This document shows, one piece after another, positions 44,120 through 52,705 of a stretch of 64,000 nt of DNA. The stretch's first letter is position 1. Every line of letters begins with the position of its first letter. Location: contig NZ_MVHG01000004.1 of NCBI RefSeq assembly GCF_002086125.1, positions 124,001 to 188,000 of the forward strand. The letters are read 5' to 3'. The DNA comes from Mycobacterium arosiense ATCC BAA-1401 = DSM 45069 (GTDB taxonomy: Bacteria > Actinomycetota > Actinomycetes > Mycobacteriales > Mycobacteriaceae). Below the pieces are notes generated by a model. The model made no database searches. It saw only the letters and a program-made list of their open reading frames with translations, and had not been told where the DNA came from. The position numbers and the translations under genes are program-made.

Positions 44120-45166
44120 CTATGCTGCCGGTTCCTGCCCCCTCAACTCAACTGGGTTGCCCGACGCCGGCGTGGCGGGCCGGTCATCGGGAACCGCCAG
44201 CCAACGATGCGCGGGACGTGCGACGGGTTTGCGCTGGAATCCTTCGAAGACGCGGGTCGCGGCGGCCAGCGTGGCGGCCGCGAACAGATAGGCGAAGACC
44301 ATCAGAACGGTGTTGTTGGCGATTCCCTGGGCGTCGGCGGCGAAGCTGGTGGCGATGGCGGCGATGGACACCGCGTAGCTGCAAACCCACGCCGCCCACC
44401 ACTGCCAGATGGCGCCGCGCAGCCGGGCGTAATGCTCGTCGAGCAGCGCCAGCTCGATCACGTACACGGGGGCCCACAGCAGATTGGCCAGCGGCACGAC
44501 GCAGCCGGCCCACAACGCCCGCGTGGAGCGTGGCTCGGGCAGACCGTGATGGGCGAACACGGCGGCGCGGCGGGCGATCATCCAGCGGATCAGCAGCACG
44601 CCGGACGCGATCACCGCCGCGCCCGCGCCCACGCTGGCGAGCACGCCGAGCCAGTCGGCGCCGATGGCCACCCACGAGTTCAGCAAGGTGTCCCGGTTGA
44701 TCACCAGCAGCACGTACCGCACCACGTAGACCAGCGCGGCGATGCTGAGCACCAGCACGCTCACAAACGAGGTGGTCCGAACGATCTGCGCCGACGGCCC
44801 CGACGGCGCCGCCGCTTCCGCGGCTGCGGGCGCTTGCTGGACTCGGTCGACCAAACCCCAGCGCGGGATCACGGTGTAGCGGGGCGTGGGTCCGAGGGGA
44901 GGGAGTCTGTGTCGCGCCGGCGGCGCGGCACCGGGGCGCACCGCTATCCAGCGATAGCCGGGGGGTAGCCGCGGTGGCGTCCGCTGCCACCCGGGCGATC
45001 TCGAGGGGCGGGCCGGCGCCGGGGCCCCGGGCGCGCTCCAGCGCGGGTCGGCCGCGGGGGCGTCCGGCGAGGGTGCCAGCAGGGCCCCACGGCAGCGGGG
45101 GCACCATTCACGTTGCCGGTCGCGCACATTCCAGCGCGTGCCGCACTGAGAGCACACCTGGATCAC
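44120..45166 (-). CDS. Zinc-ribbon membrane protein, DUF4328 type (Rv3843c-like)
   Basis: 348 residues from GTG 45166. The N-terminus has a zinc ribbon, CSQCGTRW and WCPRCRG, followed by a proline-rich linker. At least four helices follow, among them FVSVLVLSIAALVYVVRYVL and VLASVGAGAAVIASGVLLI. No enzymatic motif is present. It is upstream of glpQ1 on the same strand. The function is unknown; the zinc ribbon suggests protein or nucleic-acid contact at the cytoplasmic face. Confidence 0.88.
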   Translation of the reverse strand: MIQVCSQCGTRWNVRDRQREWCPRCRGALLAPSPDAPAADPRWSAPGAPAPARPSRSPGWQRTPPRLPPGYRWIAVRPGAAPPARHRLPPLGPTPRYTVIPRWGLVDRVQQAPAAAEAAAPSGPSAQIVRTTSFVSVLVLSIAALVYVVRYVLLVINRDTLLNSWVAIGADWLGVLASVGAGAAVIASGVLLIRWMIARRAAVFAHHGLPEPRSTRALWAGCVVPLANLLWAPVYVIELALLDEHYARLRGAIWQWWAAWVCSYAVSIAAIATSFAADAQGIANNTVLMVFAYLFAAATLAAATRVFEGFQRKPVARPAHRWLAVPDDRPATPASGNPVELRGQEPAA

Positions 45167-45246
45167 CGGACCAGACTAACGCCGTCCCGGCAGCCGTCGT
45201 CTCCGAGCACGGAGGATCGCGATGGCAACCCGCTGAGGCGCTGCGA

Positions 45247-45345
45247 CTATCCACAGATTCCACAGGTTTATCCACATAGCTCCTTGGGGGTACAGAAAGC
45301 ATCGCTACAGCCTCCGGCGGTTGACCGTGGTGTAACTGTGGATAA
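45247..45345. promoter_or_regulatory. DnaA-box cluster
   Basis: CTATCCACA at 45247-45255 (one mismatch), TTATCCACA at 45268-45276 (perfect) and TGTGGATAA at 45337-45345 (perfect, other strand) occupy 99 bases of the gene-free stretch 45167-45607. No dnaA, dnaN or AT-rich unwinding region is nearby. It may regulate the neighbouring genes or titrate DnaA. The rest of the stretch to about 45560 shows nothing else. Confidence 0.55.
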
Positions 45346-45565
45346 CACCCGGGCGCTGGTGGCACACCATCGACAGCCCTGGGGGGTCGTCGAGCGAAAT
45401 AACTTGCCTTACTAAACACCCATCCGGGCTGCCCGCGCGGCCGGGAATCGCCCAGGGTCCCGACCGGCTCGCGAGCCCGGCGCCGTGGCCAAGCCGCAGC
45501 TCAGCGCGATATTTTCGCAAGCCCGTCTCAAAGCGCTATGATCGCGTTCGCAAAAGTGTTGTGAC

Positions 45566-45587
45566 TCACCTCACTGAGGCGAGGTGA
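45566..45587. promoter_or_regulatory. Inverted repeat before the small membrane protein
   Basis: TCACCTC-N8-GAGGTGA has perfect 7-bp arms and ends 21 bases before the ATG at 45608. It could be an operator, or a hairpin in the leader that affects translation. Confidence 0.5.
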
Positions 45588-45607
45588 CCGGGGGTGAAAG
45601 GCGATTG

Positions 45608-45763
45608 ATGGCCACGCATTCGTTCGGTCCGGGTTCAGCGGGCCCATCGAAGTCGTACTGCGGCTCACCGGCGTGGAATCACAGTTACAGCATCGCCGCG
45701 CTGCGCGCCGGCCTGATCGCCCTGGCATTACTGGCCGTGCTCGCGGTCATCGTCTTGGCTTGA
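45608..45763 (+). CDS. 51-residue membrane protein upstream of sodA
   Basis: The ATG is preceded by GAAAGG with seven bases between. The 51 residues have a polar Gly/Ser-rich N-terminus ([16 protein letters not shown], one Cys, WNHSYS) and a C-terminal hydrophobic helix ([18 protein letters not shown]) that ends the protein, so it is a tail-anchored or single-span peptide. It lies 148 bases before sodA on the same strand and might share its transcript. I do not recognise the family. Evidence for coding is the ribosome site, the helix and the position. Confidence 0.55.
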   Translation: MATHSFGPGSAGPSKSYCGSPAWNHSYSIAALRAGLIALALLAVLAVIVLA

Positions 45764-45911
45764 ATCGCCGCTCAGCGGGTATCCGCGTTCCGGCTCACAA
45801 CTGTCGTTCTTGCGGAGCGCGCGGTCTTGGAGCAGGGTTGATAGCGGCCGGCCGCCGCTAAGCGGCGCCGCGCGACTGAGCGTCAAGACGATAATCGAAG
45901 AAAGGAATGCC

Positions 45912-46535
45912 GTGGCTGAATACACCCTGCCCGACTTGGACTGGGACTATGCAGCGTTGGAACCGCACATCTCCGGGCAGATCAACGAGATCCACCACAC
46001 TAAGCACCACGCCACGTACGTCAAAGGCGTGAACGACGCTCTGTCCAAGCTCGAAGAGGCCCGCGCCAACGAGGACCACGCTGCGATCTTTTTGAACGAG
46101 AAGAACCTCGCCTTCCACTTGGGCGGTCACGTCAACCACTCGATCTGGTGGAAGAACCTGTCGCCGGACGGCGGCGACAAGCCGACCGGTGAACTGGCCG
46201 CCGCGATCGATGACGCGTTCGGATCGTTCGACCGCTTCCGCGCACAGTTCAGCGCGGCCGCCAACGGACTGCAGGGTTCGGGCTGGGCGGTCCTGGGTTA
46301 TGACACCCTGGGCAGCCGGCTGCTGACCTTCCAGCTCTACGACCAGCAGGCCAACGTTCCGCTCGGCATCATCCCTTTGCTGCAGGTCGACATGTGGGAG
46401 CACGCCTTCTACCTGCAGTACAAGAACGTCAAAGCGGATTACGTCAAGGCGTTCTGGAACGTCGTCAACTGGGCCGATGTGCAGAAGCGGTATGAGGCCG
46501 CGACGTCGAAAGCCCAGGGCCTGATTTTCGGCTGA
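45912..46535 (+). CDS. sodA: Superoxide dismutase (Fe/Mn)
   Basis: GTG 45912 with AAAGG six bases ahead gives 207 residues, the mycobacterial SodA length. The N-terminal helix pair has [10 protein letters not shown] and the Gln/His region [13 protein letters not shown]. The metal ligands Asp and His are in [11 protein letters not shown]. It removes superoxide and is exported in M. tuberculosis without a classical signal, and none is seen here either. A strong hairpin terminator follows the stop. It is a very highly expressed gene in the genus. Confidence 0.98.
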   Translation: MAEYTLPDLDWDYAALEPHISGQINEIHHTKHHATYVKGVNDALSKLEEARANEDHAAIFLNEKNLAFHLGGHVNHSIWWKNLSPDGGDKPTGELAAAIDDAFGSFDRFRAQFSAAANGLQGSGWAVLGYDTLGSRLLTFQLYDQQANVPLGIIPLLQVDMWEHAFYLQYKNVKADYVKAFWNVVNWADVQKRYEAATSKAQGLIFG

Positions 46536-46550
46536 CTTTATTTCGATCGG

Positions 46551-46582
46551 CTGGGGCGTCGCGCGGTTGCGCGGCGCCCCAG
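46551..46582 (+). terminator. sodA terminator hairpin
   Basis: CTGGGGCG pairs with CGCCCCAG, with an inner GCGC stem, 16 bases after the sodA stop. It is followed by tcgttt, a weak T-run as common in mycobacteria. Confidence 0.7.
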
Positions 46583-46728
46583 TCGTTTGTGGACCCTCGT
46601 CCTGGGGCTTGAGCAGGTCTGCGCCGGTGACCGTGTCGTGTTGCACGGCGCCTAAACCGCAGGCATGCTTGATTATTCGGACTTGCCAGTGTGGTTGTTC
46701 CAAGCGGAGTCATCGCGCGGAGGTCGAA

Positions 46729-47262
46729 ATGGAAACTGGGTCGGACGGGCCTATCGGGGTGTCCCCGTTCCATTCTCGTGGTGCCTTGAAGGGGTTCGTG
46801 ATCTCCGGCCGGTGGCCCGACTCGACCAAAGAATGGGCCCAACTCCTCATGGTCGCGGTCAGAATCGCATCGCTGCCCGGATTGCTCTCCACCACAACGG
46901 TGTTCGGTGCCCGCGAGGAATTACCGGACGAACCCGAGCCCGGCACGGTTGGCCTGGTGCTGGCCGAGGGCACGGTGTTCGGTGAATCGGCCATCAAGCC
47001 AGGCTATTTCGCGGATCATCAACCGCCGGCTCTGCTCATGTTGCACCCGCCGTCGGAAACCATGCCGTCGCTGCCCGAATGCACCGGCGCGGCATCCGGA
47101 TGCGTCTTGCTGCCGGGGCTGCCCTATCTGGGACTCGAGCATCGCGCGGCCTGGGTGGAAGCCGAGGCCGACGGGACCATCACCTCGATGGTGAGCCGGG
47201 TCGGCGTCGACCCGATCAGCCACCCCGACACGGCGATACTGGCGATGCTGCTCGCCGCGTGA
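46729..47262 (+). CDS. Conserved hypothetical (Rv3847-like)
   Basis: ATG 46729 has GGAGG about eight bases upstream and gives 177 residues, the length I recall for Rv3847. The frame continues upstream without support. The protein is globular with no membrane segment and no known motif; conserved-looking parts are ALKGFVISGRWPDSTKEW and AEGTVFGESAIKPGYF. It lies between sodA and espR, and a hairpin terminator follows. The function is unknown. Confidence 0.88.
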   Translation: METGSDGPIGVSPFHSRGALKGFVISGRWPDSTKEWAQLLMVAVRIASLPGLLSTTTVFGAREELPDEPEPGTVGLVLAEGTVFGESAIKPGYFADHQPPALLMLHPPSETMPSLPECTGAASGCVLLPGLPYLGLEHRAAWVEAEADGTITSMVSRVGVDPISHPDTAILAMLLAA

Positions 47263-47749
47263 CGAAATGCCCGATTGCGGCGCCGCAGGAGCGTCGCCGC
47301 AATCGACGCGCTGCCAGCGATGTCCGGCTGAGTTGACGGCGCCTCGACCGCCGGTGCCCGGCGGCCGCCCGCAGCCCCGCGGGACCGCCGCGCGGGCGTT
47401 TTTCTCACTCGGCAGCAAAGGGTGGGCTAAGCCAACCCAGATCGTCGGCCCGTTGCGGAGCGATTGCCGAGCGCATCCCGGCATATTATCGGCCCCGTCA
47501 GCGCACCTTTCGTCCGCCACCTTGGAACGAAGCTCCATTCTGCTGATAACCTGTGAGTTCCAAGGAATTAGTGGACACCCCAGCGAATCAGTTAGACGCT
47601 CGTCAAGTGGGGAGTTGGCAGGCGTCAGCTATGCCGGGCGCGATTCCCTCGGGGTTTGCACCTGGTTACGGTCACCGAGCCTCGCTACCATGATCAGCAA
47701 ATACACCTAGGTAATAGTTCACTTCTACAGCCCAGTGGAGGTCATATCA
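47263..47749. promoter_or_regulatory. Long upstream region of espR
   Basis: About 490 bases without a gene. After the terminator at 47367-47404 come roughly 340 bases leading to espR. Long AT-richer leaders of this kind before espR are known in M. tuberculosis, where PhoP and EspR itself act. I see no clear dyad here, and the ribosome site gtggagg stands just before the ATG. Confidence 0.5.
47367..47404 (+). terminator. Intrinsic terminator
   Basis: GCCCGC (47367-47372) pairs with GCGGGC (47392-47397) across a GC-rich loop that can also fold. It is followed by gtttttct. It lies 105 bases after the Rv3847-like stop and would separate that gene from espR. Confidence 0.65.
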
Positions 47750-48148
47750 ATGAGCACGACGTTCGCGGCTCGCCTGAATCGCCTGTTCGACACGGTGTAT
47801 CCGCCGGGACGCGGGCCGCACACCTCCGCGGAAGTGATCGCGGCGCTCAAGGCGGAGGGCATAACGATGTCGGCTCCCTACCTCTCCCAGTTGCGTTCCG
47901 GCAACCGCACCAACCCGTCGACGGCGACCATGGCCGCTTTGGCCAACTTCTTCCGGATCAAGTCGGCGTACTTCACCGACGACGAGTACTACGAGAAGCT
48001 CGACAAAGAACTGTCGTGGTTGGCGACGACGCGCGACGACAATGTGCGCCGCATCGCCGTGCGCATGGCCGAGCTGTCCCCCGAGGCGCAGCGCGAGGTC
48101 ATGGAGCGGGTCGACGAGCTACGCCGCGCCGAGCACTTAGACGCCTGA
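47750..48148 (+). CDS. espR: EspR, nucleoid-associated regulator of ESX-1
   Basis: ATG 47750 gives 132 residues, the known length. The N-terminal HTH (TSAEVIAALKAEGITMSAPY, then LSQLRSGNRTNPS) is nearly the Xre/EspR sequence. The C-terminal dimerisation helices (REVMERVDELRRAEHL) are conserved. EspR binds many loci and activates the espACD operon needed for ESX-1 secretion, and it acts as a dimer of dimers that loops DNA. Regulated in M. tuberculosis by PhoP and itself, from the literature. Confidence 0.97.
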   Translation: MSTTFAARLNRLFDTVYPPGRGPHTSAEVIAALKAEGITMSAPYLSQLRSGNRTNPSTATMAALANFFRIKSAYFTDDEYYEKLDKELSWLATTRDDNVRRIAVRMAELSPEAQREVMERVDELRRAEHLDA

Positions 48149-48278
48149 CGTCCACGCCGGCCACCAGCGGTCGGCCTGCCCTGGAGGGCTGCCAGCCGCC
48201 CATTCCGATTAGGGTTGGCTCAGCGGATCGCGCAACCGCGAGAGCGATAGTCCACCACTAACCGGGAGGCGGCCGGGA

Positions 48279-48935
48279 ATGGGCCTGTTCGGCAAGCGAA
48301 AGAGCCGCGCGACGCGTCGCGCCGAAGCCCGCGCGATTAGGGCCCGCGCGAAACTTGAGGCCAAGCTGGCCGCGAAGAACGAGGTGCGGCGCGCCAAATC
48401 CGCTCAACGCGCGGAGGGCAAGGCGCTGCGCGCGCAGATCAAGGCGCAACGCGACCGCGACCGCAACGCCCTGAAGGTCGCGGAGGCCGAACTCAAAGCC
48501 GTGCGGGAGGGCAAGATCCTCTCACCGACGCGGATCCGCCGGGTGCTGACGGTGTCTCGGCTGCTCGCACCGATCCTCACCCCCCTCGTCTACCGGGCGG
48601 CGGTCGCGGCACGCGCGGTCATCGATCAGCGTCGCGCGGATCAACTCGGCGTCCCGCTGGCGCAGATCGGCCAGTTCTCCGGTCACGGCGCCCAGCTGTC
48701 GGCCCGCATCGCGGGGGCGGAAAAGTCGCTGCGAATGGTGCAGGACAAAAAGCCCAAGGACGCCGAGACCAAACAATTCGTGTCCGCGATCGCCGAGCGG
48801 CTCACCGATCTGTCGGCGGCGGTCACCGCCGCGGAGAACATGCCGGCCGCGCGACGCCGAGCGGCCCACGCCGCGATCTCGACGCAACTCAACGGAATCG
48901 AGGCGGACCTGATGGCCCGCCTCGGCCTGAGCTGA
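48279..48935 (+). CDS. Conserved basic coiled-coil protein (Rv3850-like)
   Basis: 218 residues with gggagg upstream. The first 80 residues are Arg/Lys/Ala-rich and predicted coiled coil (RRAEARAIRARAKLEAKLAA). A hydrophobic stretch near residue 100 (RLLAPILTPLVYRAAVAA) may bind or cross the membrane. The C-terminus is helical. DUF6474-type protein, length as in Rv3850. The function is unknown; it follows espR on the same strand. Confidence 0.9.
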   Translation: MGLFGKRKSRATRRAEARAIRARAKLEAKLAAKNEVRRAKSAQRAEGKALRAQIKAQRDRDRNALKVAEAELKAVREGKILSPTRIRRVLTVSRLLAPILTPLVYRAAVAARAVIDQRRADQLGVPLAQIGQFSGHGAQLSARIAGAEKSLRMVQDKKPKDAETKQFVSAIAERLTDLSAAVTAAENMPAARRRAAHAAISTQLNGIEADLMARLGLS

Positions 48936-48963
48936 CCAACCGTAGGAAAGGCGGCACCCCGGC

Positions 48964-49626
48964 ATGCCCGTCGACCGCAGGTGGCTCCACCGCACGCTGA
49001 CCGCGATCGCCGCGGCCGTCGCACTCTATCTCGGCTCGGCGGCCCAGCTGCCCGCCGCCTGGGCACACGTGCACGCCAGCAGCGACGACGCGGTGCGCGG
49101 GGCCATGGCGATCGTCACGTTCCAGGTGCCCAACGAGTCGAACAGCGGGGCACTCACCACCGCCCTGACCGTCACGCTTCCCAACGTCGCGTCGGCGCGC
49201 ACCGAAAACCTGCCGGGCTGGACCGCCAGGCTCGACCGCGACGCGGCGTCGGGCACCGTGCGTTCGGTGACGTGGACCGCCGCCCTCACCGGCGGCATCG
49301 GGCCCGATCAATTCGCCCTGTTCCGGCTGTCGGTGAAGCTGCCCGACACGGACACCGTCAGCTTCCCCGCCACGCAGACCTACTCCGATGGAACCGCCGT
49401 GAATTGGGATCAGCCGCCACGGCCCGACGGGAGCGAGCCGGAGCACCCGGTACCCACGCTCACCCTCGCCACCGGACCGGCGGCCTCGCACCAACACCAC
49501 AGCTCGCCCGGCGCCGCGCCGGCCGGGCCGACCGCGGCCGACAACACCGCCCGGCTGTTGGGCGGCGCCGCTTTGGTGGTCGCCGCCGCGGGCATCGCGA
49601 TGGCACTGATCCGCCGGCGGCCATGA
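48964..49626 (+). CDS. YcnI-type copper-associated membrane-anchored protein (DUF1775)
   Basis: 220 residues. The signal peptide ends near AHVHASSDD, so the mature protein starts with AHVHA, the N-terminal His used for copper in YcnI proteins. The beta-sandwich reads VTFQVPNESNSGALTTALTV and NWDQPPRPDGSE. The C-terminal tail has an HQHHSS histidine cluster and a membrane helix (LLGGAALVVAAAGIAMALI). It is coupled by ATGA to a CopC-domain gene. Role in periplasmic copper handling is inferred from the family and the pair. Confidence 0.9.
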   Translation: MPVDRRWLHRTLTAIAAAVALYLGSAAQLPAAWAHVHASSDDAVRGAMAIVTFQVPNESNSGALTTALTVTLPNVASARTENLPGWTARLDRDAASGTVRSVTWTAALTGGIGPDQFALFRLSVKLPDTDTVSFPATQTYSDGTAVNWDQPPRPDGSEPEHPVPTLTLATGPAASHQHHSSPGAAPAGPTAADNTARLLGGAALVVAAAGIAMALIRRRP

Positions 49627-50123
49627 GGCGCCTGGCGGTTGGCACGTGCGTCGGCGTCATGTTGGTGATCGCCACGCTGACCGCGCCGGCCGCGTCGGCC
49701 CACGCCACCCGCGTGGCCAGCGATCCCGCAGCCGATGCGGCCCTGGCGACGGGCCCGCAGCGGGTGAGCGCCACGTTCAACGAGCAGTTGCAAACCACGT
49801 TCGCCGCCATGACGGTGATCGGGCCGGACGGCAACGTGTGGTCCACTGGAGAGCCCACCGTGCGGGGCGCAGTGGTCGGCATCGCCCTGCGACCACTCGG
49901 GCCGGCCGGAACGTACACGGTGAACTACCGCGTCACCTCCGCCGATGGCCACGTCGTCTCCGGATCCTGGTCGTTTCGGCTCACGGTGCCCGGCACCGGC
50001 GCGCCGGGTCCCCCCGCGGCGGCCCCGGCGGATGGCGGTGCGCTCCCGATCTGGCCCTTCGTGGCCATCGCGGTGACGCTCGTCGCCGGCGGTGCCTGGT
50101 GGGCGGCGCGGGGCAGGCGCTGA
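49623..50123 (+). CDS. CopC-domain protein, membrane-anchored
   Basis: ATG 49623 overlaps the YcnI stop. The 166 residues have a signal peptide ending ASAHATRVASDPA. The mature start is His, a copper ligand in CopC, and SSADGHVVSG-type text (TSADGHVVSGSWSFRL) gives the second His. The C-terminal helix WPFVAIAVTLVAGGAWW anchors it. No CopD is fused, unlike in many Gram-positives. It probably binds Cu(II) outside the membrane together with YcnI. Confidence 0.9.
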   Translation: MRRLAVGTCVGVMLVIATLTAPAASAHATRVASDPAADAALATGPQRVSATFNEQLQTTFAAMTVIGPDGNVWSTGEPTVRGAVVGIALRPLGPAGTYTVNYRVTSADGHVVSGSWSFRLTVPGTGAPGPPAAAPADGGALPIWPFVAIAVTLVAGGAWWAARGRR

Positions 50124-50229
50124 GAACGGCGGCGGGCGAGCCAGGCCCCCCGATGCGTCCTGGCATGATGGGACCTTGAACCCGGTGAGCTAGGGGAACG
50201 ACGACAGAGGAAGCTCAAGGAGCGGCCGC

Positions 50230-50667
50230 ATGGCAGACCCGCAGGACCCAATCAGTAGCGCACCCGACGGCGCCGGCATCCCGCCGGAGAAGAAGCCGCC
50301 GGCCAAGGCCGTGAAGAAGACGGCGAAAGCGCCGGCCAAAAAGGCACCTGCGAAAAAGGCGCCCGCCAAAAAAGCACCCGCCAAAAAAGCACCCGCCAAG
50401 AAGGTGCCGGCGAAGAGCGCCGAACCGGCGCCCCCGAAGCCACCCGAGCGGCCGCTCGACGCTGCGCAGCGGGCCGAAAGCAACGGCGACCTCACGGCCG
50501 CCGCCAAAGATGCTGCCGCGCAGGCGAAGTCCGCCGTGGAAGCCGCCAACAATCCCGTCTCGCCCGCGATCGTCGGTCCGGCGGGTCAGTCCCCGGTGCC
50601 CCTGATTGTTGCCCTGGCCGTCAGCCTGCTGGCCATCCTGCTCATTCGCCAGCTGCGGCGCCGCTGA
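50230..50667 (+). CDS. hns: Hns-like nucleoid protein with membrane tail (Rv3852-like)
   Basis: 145 residues with AAGGAG seven bases before the ATG. After an acidic/proline start comes a run of PAKKA repeats (about residues 35-62) like the histone-like tails of mycobacterial DNA-binding proteins. Then an Ala-rich helix and a C-terminal membrane segment ([17 protein letters not shown]) with a basic end. Rv3852 was named H-NS but has a membrane tail and is now thought to shape the nucleoid from the membrane. It is 28 bases from rraA. Confidence 0.9.
   Translation: MADPQDPISSAPDGAGIPPEKKPPAKAVKKTAKAPAKKAPAKKAPAKKAPAKKAPAKKVPAKSAEPAPPKPPERPLDAAQRAESNGDLTAAAKDAAAQAKSAVEAANNPVSPAIVGPAGQSPVPLIVALAVSLLAILLIRQLRRR
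50331..50415 (+). repeat. 15-bp tandem repeat coding for PAKKA
   Basis: Five near-copies of a 15-bp unit (cccgccaaaaaagca) lie in the hns gene, two of them identical, with AAAAAA runs. Such repeats are prone to slippage, so repeat number may differ between strains and shorten or lengthen the DNA-binding tail in frame. Confidence 0.7.
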
Positions 50668-50671
50668 GAAC

Positions 50672-51154
50672 GTGACGGTGTCATTTCGGCCGACGGCCGA
50701 CCTCGTGGACAGCATCGGCCCCGACGTACGCAGCTGCGACGTGCAATTCCGCCAGTTCGGCGGCCGGGCCCAATTCGCCGGGCCGATCAGCACAGTGCGG
50801 TGCTTTCAGGACAACGCGCTGCTGAAATCGGTCCTCTCGGAGCCCAGCGGCGGCGGGGTCTTGGTCATCGACGGCGACGGCTCCCTGCACACCGCGCTGG
50901 TCGGCGACGTCATCGCCGAGCTGGCCCGTTCCCACGGCTGGGCCGGGCTGATCATCAACGGCGCCGTGCGCGACGCGGCCGCGTTACGGGGCATGGACCT
51001 CGGCATCAAGGCGTTGGGCACCAATCCCCGCAAGAGCACCAAGACCGGTGCCGGCGAGCGCGACGTCGAGGTCACCCTCGGCGGGGTGACGTTCGTGCCG
51101 GGCGAGATCGCCTACAGCGACGACGACGGAATCGTCGTCGTCGCCGCGGACTGA
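50672..51154 (+). CDS. rraA: RraA-family protein (annotated menG in M. tuberculosis)
   Basis: GTG 50672 is chosen by comparison with the recalled Rv3853 N-terminus (...[16 protein letters not shown]); GTG 50678 is possible. The 160 residues contain [35 protein letters not shown] and [14 protein letters not shown], all of the RraA/demethylmenaquinone-methyltransferase-like fold. RraA binds RNase E in other bacteria; the menG name came from an early misassignment. It is four bases from the convergent ethA stop. Confidence 0.93.
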   Translation: MTVSFRPTADLVDSIGPDVRSCDVQFRQFGGRAQFAGPISTVRCFQDNALLKSVLSEPSGGGVLVIDGDGSLHTALVGDVIAELARSHGWAGLIINGAVRDAAALRGMDLGIKALGTNPRKSTKTGAGERDVEVTLGGVTFVPGEIAYSDDDGIVVVAAD

Positions 51155-51158
51155 CCGG

Positions 51159-52628
51159 CTAAACCGCCACCGGGGCAGGCTTTTTCGCGAACTTCAAGCC
51201 TTCGTCGTCGACCCTGCCGCGCCGGATTGTGCGCATGTCGAAGAAGTAGTTCTGCTTGAGCCGCCACGGCGCGCGCGATCCCGACTTCGGCAGCAGGTGC
51301 ATCGACCGCCGGAAGTAGCCCGGGGTGAAGTCCATGAACGGCAATTCGTCGACGTCGTCGCCCGGGTGCTGCGGCTCGACGAAGTCGAAACCCTTGGCGT
51401 CCATGTAGTTCAGCAGTCGGCACACAAACTCCGAGACCAGATCGGCCTTCAGCGTCCAGGAGGCGTTCGTGTATCCGAACGTGATGGCGAAATTCGGCAC
51501 ACCGGAGAACATCAGCCCCTTGTACGTCATCAACGAGGTCAGGTCGATGTCCTCACCGTTGCGGGTCGGCTTCACCCCGCCCAGCAGCTGCATGTTCAAT
51601 CCCGTTGCGGTGATGATGATGTCGGCCGACAACTCCTCACCCGAGGTGAGCCTGATGCCCGCAGTGGTGAACCGGTCGATGGTGTCGGTGACGACGTCGG
51701 CCTTGCCGTGCCGGATGGTCCGGAAGAAGTCGCCGTCGGGGGCCAGGCACAACCGCTCGTCCCAAACGTTGTAACGCGGGCCGAAGTGCTTTTCGACGTC
51801 GTAGCCCTCCGGCAGGCGTCGCTGCGCCATCGTCATCAGCGTCTTGCGCATGTAGCCGGGCGCCTTGCGGGACAACTGATACTGGAAAGTGCTGAACGCG
51901 ATGGCTTTCCAGCGGTTGGCCACGTGCGCGAGGCGCTCGGGCAACCACCGGTTGGCCTTTTCGGCAAAGGGATCGACCCCGGGCAGCGACCCGATGTAGG
52001 TCGGTGAGCGCTGCAGCATCGTCACGTGTCCTGCGCCCGAGTTCACCAGGGCGGGAATCAGGGTGATCGCGGTGGCTCCGGATCCGATGACGACGATCCG
52101 TTTGCCTGCGTAGTCGAGGTCCTCCGGCCAGTGCTGCGGGTGCACGATGGTGCCGCCGAAGTCCTCGGCGCCCGGGAAGGTGGGCGAGTACCCCTCGTCG
52201 TAGTTGTAGTAGCCGGTGCAGGCGAACAGGAACGAGCACGTGATCTCGCTTTGCCGGCCGTCGCTCTCTACGGTCACGGTCCAGCGGTTGTCGCTGTCGG
52301 ACCAGTCGGCGGCCACCACCCGATGGCGGTAGCGGATCTTCGGCTCGATCTGGTTCTCGATCGCGGTCTCCTTGATGTAGGCCTTGATCGAGGCCCCGTC
52401 GGCGATGGACTTCGCCGAACGCCAGGGCTTGAACCGAAAGCCCAGGGTGAACATGTCCGAATCGGACCGGATGCCCGGGTACTTGAACAGGTCCCAGGTT
52501 CCGCCGAGGTCGGCGCGGCGTTCGAGGATGGCGTAGCTCTTTGTCGGGCAGCGTTCCTGCAGATGCCAGGCCGCGCTCATGCCGGAGATACCGGCGCCGA
52601 CGATGAGGACGTCAAGGTGCTCAGTCAT
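51159..52628 (-). CDS. ethA: FAD-containing Baeyer-Villiger monooxygenase EthA
   Basis: 489 residues, the known EthA length. The N-terminal FAD site is VGAGISGMSAAWHL, the Baeyer-Villiger fingerprint FGGTIVHPQHWP fits FxGxxxHxxxWP, and the NADPH site is VVIGSGATAITLIPAL. EthA oxidises ketones and activates the drug ethionamide. It diverges from ethR across a 77-base region containing repeated operator half-sites, so EthR repression is expected. Confidence 0.97.
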   Translation of the reverse strand: MTEHLDVLIVGAGISGMSAAWHLQERCPTKSYAILERRADLGGTWDLFKYPGIRSDSDMFTLGFRFKPWRSAKSIADGASIKAYIKETAIENQIEPKIRYRHRVVAADWSDSDNRWTVTVESDGRQSEITCSFLFACTGYYNYDEGYSPTFPGAEDFGGTIVHPQHWPEDLDYAGKRIVVIGSGATAITLIPALVNSGAGHVTMLQRSPTYIGSLPGVDPFAEKANRWLPERLAHVANRWKAIAFSTFQYQLSRKAPGYMRKTLMTMAQRRLPEGYDVEKHFGPRYNVWDERLCLAPDGDFFRTIRHGKADVVTDTIDRFTTAGIRLTSGEELSADIIITATGLNMQLLGGVKPTRNGEDIDLTSLMTYKGLMFSGVPNFAITFGYTNASWTLKADLVSEFVCRLLNYMDAKGFDFVEPQHPGDDVDELPFMDFTPGYFRRSMHLLPKSGSRAPWRLKQNYFFDMRTIRRGRVDDEGLKFAKKPAPVAV

Positions 52629-52641
52629 AACGCCAACGCTA

Positions 52642-52686
52642 TCAACACCGTGTTGAACCAGTCAACACCGTGTCGAAACTTTCGAC
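52642..52686. promoter_or_regulatory. EthR operator region
   Basis: TCAACACCGTGT occurs at 52642-52653 and 52662-52673, exactly two helical turns apart. CAACA-CCG-TGTTG is palindromic at 52643-52655, and GTCGAAA-C-TTTCGAC at 52672-52686. Several adjoining half-sites fit the cooperative binding of EthR dimers known from M. tuberculosis. Confidence 0.75.
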
Positions 52687-52705
52687 AACGTGTAAAGTAG
52701 CGGCC

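Noticed and set aside
45167..45607. Chromosomal origin of replication
   Set aside because: Only three DnaA boxes, no dnaA/dnaN or AT-rich unwinding segment, and the gene order places this locus away from oriC.
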